64,000 nt of DNA from Achromobacter ruhlandii (GTDB taxonomy: Bacteria > Pseudomonadota > Gammaproteobacteria > Burkholderiales > Burkholderiaceae_B): NCBI RefSeq assembly GCF_902859695.1, contig NZ_CADIJL010000009.1, forward strand, positions 155,475-219,474. Reading direction: 5' to 3'. The notes under the pieces are model-generated. The model did not search any database. It saw only the letters and a list, made by a program, of their open reading frames with translations, and was not told where the DNA came from. Below are positions 60,945 to 64,000 of the stretch, piece after piece; position 1 is the stretch's first letter, and the number at the start of each line of letters is the position of its first letter. The translations under genes and the position numbers were made by a program.

Positions 60945-61610
60945 ATGATCGAACCACATTTCAAAAAGGGGGCGTTTAACTGCCCGCATTGCACAGCTCA
61001 TGCGCAAATGGGCTGGGTCAATCTTGGCTATCAAATTAAGGGGCTCATCCAGGAACAAACTGAGTTCCACATGGCTCGTTGCTTGTCCTGCCGGAAGGCG
61101 TCAATTTGGCTAAAAGCCGCCGAAACCGGGGATTCTGGACTGCCATTACCCCCCGCAATGATCTGGCCTACAACGCTAACAGCGCCTCCACCTCACCCAG
61201 ACCTGCCGGCTGCCGCCGTAGCGGACTATAACGAGGCTCGCCAGGTTGCAAATGCTTCACCACGTGCTGCCGCCGCGCTCCTACGCTTGTGTGTGCAGAA
61301 AATCTGCATCGCGCTAAAACTGCCAGGAAACAATATCAACAACGATATTGGCGAACTGGTCAAGCGTGGCCTCCCGGTTGCAATCCAGCAAGCCTTCGAT
61401 GTAGTCCGCGTTATTGGAAATAACGCCGTGCACCCTGGGGAAATGAGTCAAGATGACCACACCGAACGCGTGTCTGCCCTCTTCGGATTGGTGAACCTGG
61501 TCGTCCAGCAGATGATCACCCAGCCCAAGGAAATCGAAGCTATGTATGCTTCACTTCCGAAAGGCGCGCTGGAAGCAATCGAGAAGCGAGACGCTCCTAA
61601 GCAGCCTTAA
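60945..61610 (+). CDS. DUF4145 domain protein with N-terminal zinc-ribbon
   Basis: A 221-residue protein on the strand opposite to the terminase genes. N-terminal cysteine pairs FNCPHCTAHA and ARCLSCRKASIW form a likely zinc ribbon. The C-terminal part (residues ~90-210) is DUF4145: ASPRAAAALLRLCVQKICIALKLPGNNINNDIGELVKRG and IGNNAVHPGEMSQDD. DUF4145 occurs in defence-associated proteins, often fused to nucleases or helicases; alone, its action is unknown. Its orientation and position, between terS and the metallopeptidase, are typical of a phage moron. Confidence 0.8.
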   Translation: MIEPHFKKGAFNCPHCTAHAQMGWVNLGYQIKGLIQEQTEFHMARCLSCRKASIWLKAAETGDSGLPLPPAMIWPTTLTAPPPHPDLPAAAVADYNEARQVANASPRAAAALLRLCVQKICIALKLPGNNINNDIGELVKRGLPVAIQQAFDVVRVIGNNAVHPGEMSQDDHTERVSALFGLVNLVVQQMITQPKEIEAMYASLPKGALEAIEKRDAPKQP

Positions 61611-62240
61611 GGCAGCAGCTGCAAGCCCGCGCGATGTTCAGCCTTGGCACAGCCGGCGCGGCGCCGGCGGCCGCGGCCAGCCGCCGAACATCCTCCGACG
61701 GTCCATACCGGGCCACCACACCCACGAATTCCTCGACGTCGTGCCCCACGATGCGCAGCTTCGGCCGGCCCTCTTTGTCGAACGCCGGCGCGCCGTAGGC
61801 ATCAGGCGCATGGCCGATGTGGTAGAGCTCATGCTCCACCAGCGCGCAGAATTCCGCGTCGCTGCAGGTCGCGCAGTAGTCCGCCGCCAGAGTGATCAGG
61901 AACGCCGGCACTCGGCCGAATCACTCGATCATCTGCTGTTCCTGGCGGGCCTTCTGCCAGCCACCGGCGCGGAACATCACCTCCTCACATTTCCTAAGAC
62001 AGTTCGGCCCTGCTTGATGAAAGCTTGGGAAGCCCAGCGAAACTCCAGGTCCGCATCTGTCAGATGGGAATGTTCAGGGTTATGCAGGGGGCCGGCATCG
62101 ACCAGGATGCAGTCATGCACCCAGGCGAGCAGTTCAGGAGCTGGTGCCAGCCTCGCATATGGAAGGTCACCCGCCAGCAGGTCGTATGGCGGAGCGGGTC
62201 GCAGGTCGCCGGCCCCGCGTTGTTTATGGGTCAGCGCCAT
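61597..62240 (-). pseudogene. Phage zinc metallopeptidase, broken by frameshift and nonsense codon
   Basis: Two pieces in different frames make one family protein. The N-terminal piece (62240 to 61977) reads PYARLAPAPELLAWVHD...NPEHSHLT...QAFIKQGRTVLGN; the C-terminal piece reads CEEVMFRAGGWQKARQEQQMIE, then TGA at 61923-61921, then FGRVPAFLITLAADYCATCSDAEFCALVEHELYHIGHA with the HExxH-like site. The intact family has GQCEEV here, so one base was lost at about 61989-61992, and the TGA stands where family members have Trp (TGG). The 3' end overlaps the DUF4145 stop by 14 bases. Confidence 0.82.
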
Positions 62241-62293
62241 AGCGTATATTTACATTCCGATATATGTTGAGATCTCACCAACTGGAGGTATCT

Positions 62294-62593
62294 ATGCACA
62301 ATTCCGGACCCACCGAACAAACCGAATTCGGCGATTTTCTGCAACAACTCGTCGATAGGGACCATTTAGAAGGAGCAGCTCTCGGAATCACAAAGCTCGT
62401 CATTGACAAAGGCGAGAGCTTCCTAACCGATAAGCAGCGGTATGTATTTCAGAAAGAAGTCCTCGACGTATTTGTGAAGGAGTCATGCGTGCGAGGATGC
62501 AGCATCCCGTGGTCCGAAATGTACGAAGCCTACGACAACGGCGGCCTATGCAGTTATTGCGCCCATATGAACGGGCGAATGGAGAGCGAATAG
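62294..62593 (+). CDS. Small phage-region protein with C-terminal CxxC
   Basis: A 99-residue acidic protein: FGDFLQQLVDRDHLEGAALGITKLVIDKG, LTDKQRYVFQKEVLDVFVKESCVRGCSIPWSEMYEAYDNGGLCSYCAHMNGRMESE. The end SIPWSEM...CSYC looks like a small zinc site. TGGAGG lies 8 bases upstream of ATG 62294. Similar conserved small proteins occur in prophages and islands. Function unknown. Confidence 0.7.
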   Translation: MHNSGPTEQTEFGDFLQQLVDRDHLEGAALGITKLVIDKGESFLTDKQRYVFQKEVLDVFVKESCVRGCSIPWSEMYEAYDNGGLCSYCAHMNGRMESE

Positions 62594-62685
62594 CGCTAGG
62601 CGCCCTACTCCAAAGTGCAGGCTGGTCGATTGCGGCGGCTGTTCCCACATGGCTGGTGACCGCCGACCAATCATCAGACGTGTAA

Positions 62686-62711
62686 AAACAACAAAGCCGC
62701 TCGAAGGCGGC
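62686..62711 (-). terminator. Rho-independent terminator of the 71-residue phage gene
   Basis: GCCGC (62696-62700) and GCGGC (62707-62711) form a short stem with loop TCGAAG. On the minus strand TTTGTTGTTTTT follows, a clear U-tract. It lies about 10 bases beyond the stop of the minus-strand gene, supporting that gene. Confidence 0.75.
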
Positions 62712-62720
62712 GTCTGTTGA

Positions 62721-62936
62721 CTACTTATGAAGGAAAACTCGGCTGGCAAATGGAGGGAACGTGCTCGTGGCGTCATGCACCTCATGCGAAGAGACGACTT
62801 CTCCAGCCTCGTTAACTACATCGTAGTAGTACACATCAACATCCTGGCCCTTTCGGGCGCCTTTCCACTTATCACCCTTTGCCACAACCTTACATCCCTC
62901 TGGGCAGGGAACGTACTTCGCATACTCGTCCATCAT
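62721..62936 (-). CDS. Small hypothetical phage protein
   Basis: A 71-residue protein (MMDEYAKYVPCPEGCKVVAKGDKWKGARKGQDVDVYYYDVV...) with two cysteines, beta-rich, possibly an SH3-like barrel. GGAG lies 5 bases before the first ATG (GGAGAAA-ATG), and a terminator follows closely. Function unknown. Confidence 0.68.
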   Translation of the reverse strand: MMDEYAKYVPCPEGCKVVAKGDKWKGARKGQDVDVYYYDVVNEAGEVVSSHEVHDATSTFPPFASRVFLHK

Positions 62937-63091
62937 TTTCTCCGTCTATGCTTAAGAGACGGCTGTGTGCAACAAAATCGTACGGCAGGCAAAATTCAAA
63001 AGCTCGTAGGGGTGCAGTTGCTTCACGACGCAAAAGCCCGCACGTAATGTCCCGCTTCTTGAGCAGATCATCGCATGGCATGTTCCCACAC

Positions 63092-63142
63092 AGCAGGGGC
63101 CGGAGCATCACGTCTGGCTGACGGTTCTCTCTGGCCCCTGCT
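63092..63142. other. 10-bp inverted repeat with 31-base loop
   Basis: AGCAGGGGCC (63092-63101) is mirrored by GGCCCCTGCT (63133-63142). It lies between two small minus-strand phage genes, just beyond a terminator at 63150-63174. It could be an RNA stem or an operator. No gene in 62937-63190 is convincing. Confidence 0.45.
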
Positions 63143-63149
63143 CTCTGGA

Positions 63150-63174
63150 AACAAAAAGCCGCCCAAAGGCGGCT
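63150..63174 (-). terminator. Rho-independent terminator of the DUF2158 gene
   Basis: AGCCGCC (63157-63163) and GGCGGCT (63168-63174) pair around CAAA. On the minus strand TTTTGTTT follows. It is 17 bases beyond the stop of the 58-residue gene. Confidence 0.85.
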
Positions 63175-63190
63175 AGGGTTTACTTGGGGC

Positions 63191-63367
63191 TCATAAGATC
63201 CGGCGATTCACCTGAGTTAGGGCTGCGCCGGGGAAAATCCCTTCTTTCACGGTCCCGTTGTCGAACCAAGCACATTTAACTCCTTCCTGCGAATAGCCGA
63301 GCTCAATCACAGTCATGTCGGGCCCACCACTATTAAGCTCAACGGTATCACCAATTTTCCAGGCCAT
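63191..63367 (-). CDS. DUF2158 (YodC-like) small protein
   Basis: A 58-residue protein: MAWKIGDTVELNSGGPDMTVIELGYSQEGVKCAWFDNGTVKEGIFPGAALTQVNRRIL. The KxGDxVxLxSGGPxMTV opening is diagnostic of DUF2158/YodC, an SH3-like small protein often carried by prophages. Read from ATG 63367 with GAGAGGA upstream; followed by a terminator. Function unknown. Confidence 0.85.
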   Translation of the reverse strand: MAWKIGDTVELNSGGPDMTVIELGYSQEGVKCAWFDNGTVKEGIFPGAALTQVNRRIL

Positions 63368-63457
63368 ATCCTCTCCTAATTTTGTGCAAGTAGGGACGCA
63401 ATCGTGCCCTAAATGATCGAAAGAAGGAAGCACAGACAATATCTAGACACCATTTCT

Positions 63458-63646
63458 TCAGGGCGCAAGAGCCCGAGAGAATTGTCCCACTTCCCGCCCC
63501 ACTTTGGGTGGGTTCATGTCCCACTTTTGGTACACGTAGTATTTCGCAAATGTGTCTTTGCCCGCTGCTGGGACTCTCACCTGCACAGACCCGGCCGCGA
63601 GCATGCACCCGCAGTTGATGCAGCGTAGTTCTTCCATGAGGCACAC
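63458..63646 (-). pseudogene. Com-like small zinc-finger protein, degraded
   Basis: The N-terminal MEELRCINCGCMLAAG matches the first zinc knuckle of phage Mu Com-like regulators. The second CPxC knuckle expected ~10 residues later is absent in this frame; fragments that look like its continuation (QQRAKTHLRN) lie in another frame, indicating a small deletion. A 62-residue product could still be made. Com proteins activate translation of a DNA-modification gene, and none is visible here. Confidence 0.4.
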
Positions 63647-63798
63647 GTAAAAATGTGTTACCTTAGCCCCCGCCTGTACAGGTGGGACGGCCTCGGGTCG
63701 CTCACGGCCTTAACCCGTGGGTCGGCTGTCGGTCGCGCAGTTGCTGCTGCACGGCCGTCGCCGTCTTCTTTCAAACAAAAATTCATGAATTGCGATAC

Positions 63799-64000
63799 GT
63801 GAAACCGGCCCCAATCTTCATCGTGGTTGCATTCGCCGCCTTGGTATCCGGCTGCGCAGCACCAGTTTCGACCCCACAACCCACGGCTGCCATTCGAGCG
63901 AATCTGCTTGATCCTTGGCCTGGCCCGGCCCCGCGGCCAATTTTGCCGATTGATGGATTCGCCGGCGAGCCCACAGGCCGCTCGCACACCACGATCTATT
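63799..64000 (+). CDS. Putative small phage lipoprotein, cut by the window end
   Basis: A GTG-started frame (63799) reads MKPAPIFIVVAFAALVSGCAAPVSTPQPTA..., a short signal ending in lipobox VSGC (Cys19), and continues Pro-rich (DPWPGPAPRPILP) past the window end. Pro-rich phage lipoproteins of this size can be Rz1-type outer spanins, but no inner spanin gene is seen upstream, so this is a guess. No strong ribosome site is visible. The 152 bases before it (63647-63798) hold no recognised gene. Confidence 0.5.
   Translation, partial: MKPAPIFIVVAFAALVSGCAAPVSTPQPTAAIRANLLDPWPGPAPRPILPIDGFAGEPTGRSHTTIY

Noticed and set aside
62890..63111. 73-codon minus-strand frame between the phage genes
   Set aside because: No ribosome site, overlaps the next gene start and the inverted repeat, and has no homology-like pattern.

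Overview
The window is GC-rich, densely packed chromosomal DNA. It most resembles an Alcaligenaceae betaproteobacterium of the Achromobacter/Bordetella type. The reasons are two orphan Bug-type (tripartite tricarboxylate) solute-binding proteins, a pga/bps/hms-type poly-N-acetylglucosamine operon, an aryl-polyene pigment cluster, and very high third-position GC. The genus is inferred from gene content only. No rRNA, tRNA or CRISPR array was seen.

Layout. 1-6735: the 3' part of an aryl-polyene (APE) gene cluster (MMPL exporter, halogenase-like flavoprotein, DUF3261 lipoprotein, ketosynthase, dehydratase, ketoreductase, second ketosynthase). The last four overlap by 1-4 bases, so they are translationally coupled. 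6770-12201: housekeeping and small genes (periplasmic protein, YqeY, DNA polymerase IV, thioesterase, lipoprotein, S9 peptidase). 12204-20305: a GGDEF diguanylate cyclase divergent from pgaABCD, a likely c-di-GMP/biofilm module. 20374-25505: Fsr-like MFS pump with a divergent AraC regulator, then a class A penicillin-binding protein. 25624-32060: iron module (FecI-like sigma factor, FecR, STN-type TonB receptor, PepSY membrane protein plus a 65-residue partner) with Fur-like sites, and a PphA-type phosphatase between them. 32133-39640: aldo/keto reductase, Atm1-type exporter with a Rieske protein, SBF transporter with LysR, OsmC protein. 38117-42462: an SsuABC-like ABC importer co-transcribed with an unusual membrane cytochrome c. 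43062-58148: amino-acid and organic-acid genes (Bug protein plus HutG with LysR; Bug protein plus aspartoacylase-like enzyme with RpiR; EamA exporter with Lrp), an AGE-family epimerase, SYLF lipoprotein, ankyrin protein, YpeA, PhzF, NIPSNAP and several small conserved proteins.

58465-64000: composition drops and the content becomes accessory. The window ends in a decayed prophage fragment: a terminase large subunit cut off within its ATPase region and fused tail-to-tail to a truncated PD-(D/E)XK nuclease gene, a DUF2280 small terminase, a DUF4145 protein on the opposite strand, a zinc metallopeptidase broken by both a frameshift and a nonsense codon, small phage proteins with their own terminators, a Com-like remnant, and a lipoprotein running off the end.

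The most interesting places are the halogenase-signature flavoprotein inside the APE cluster, the ABC importer/CopD-like cytochrome/OsmC gene set, the RpiR operator in front of the Bug/aspartoacylase pair, and the nuclease/terminase junction near 59986.
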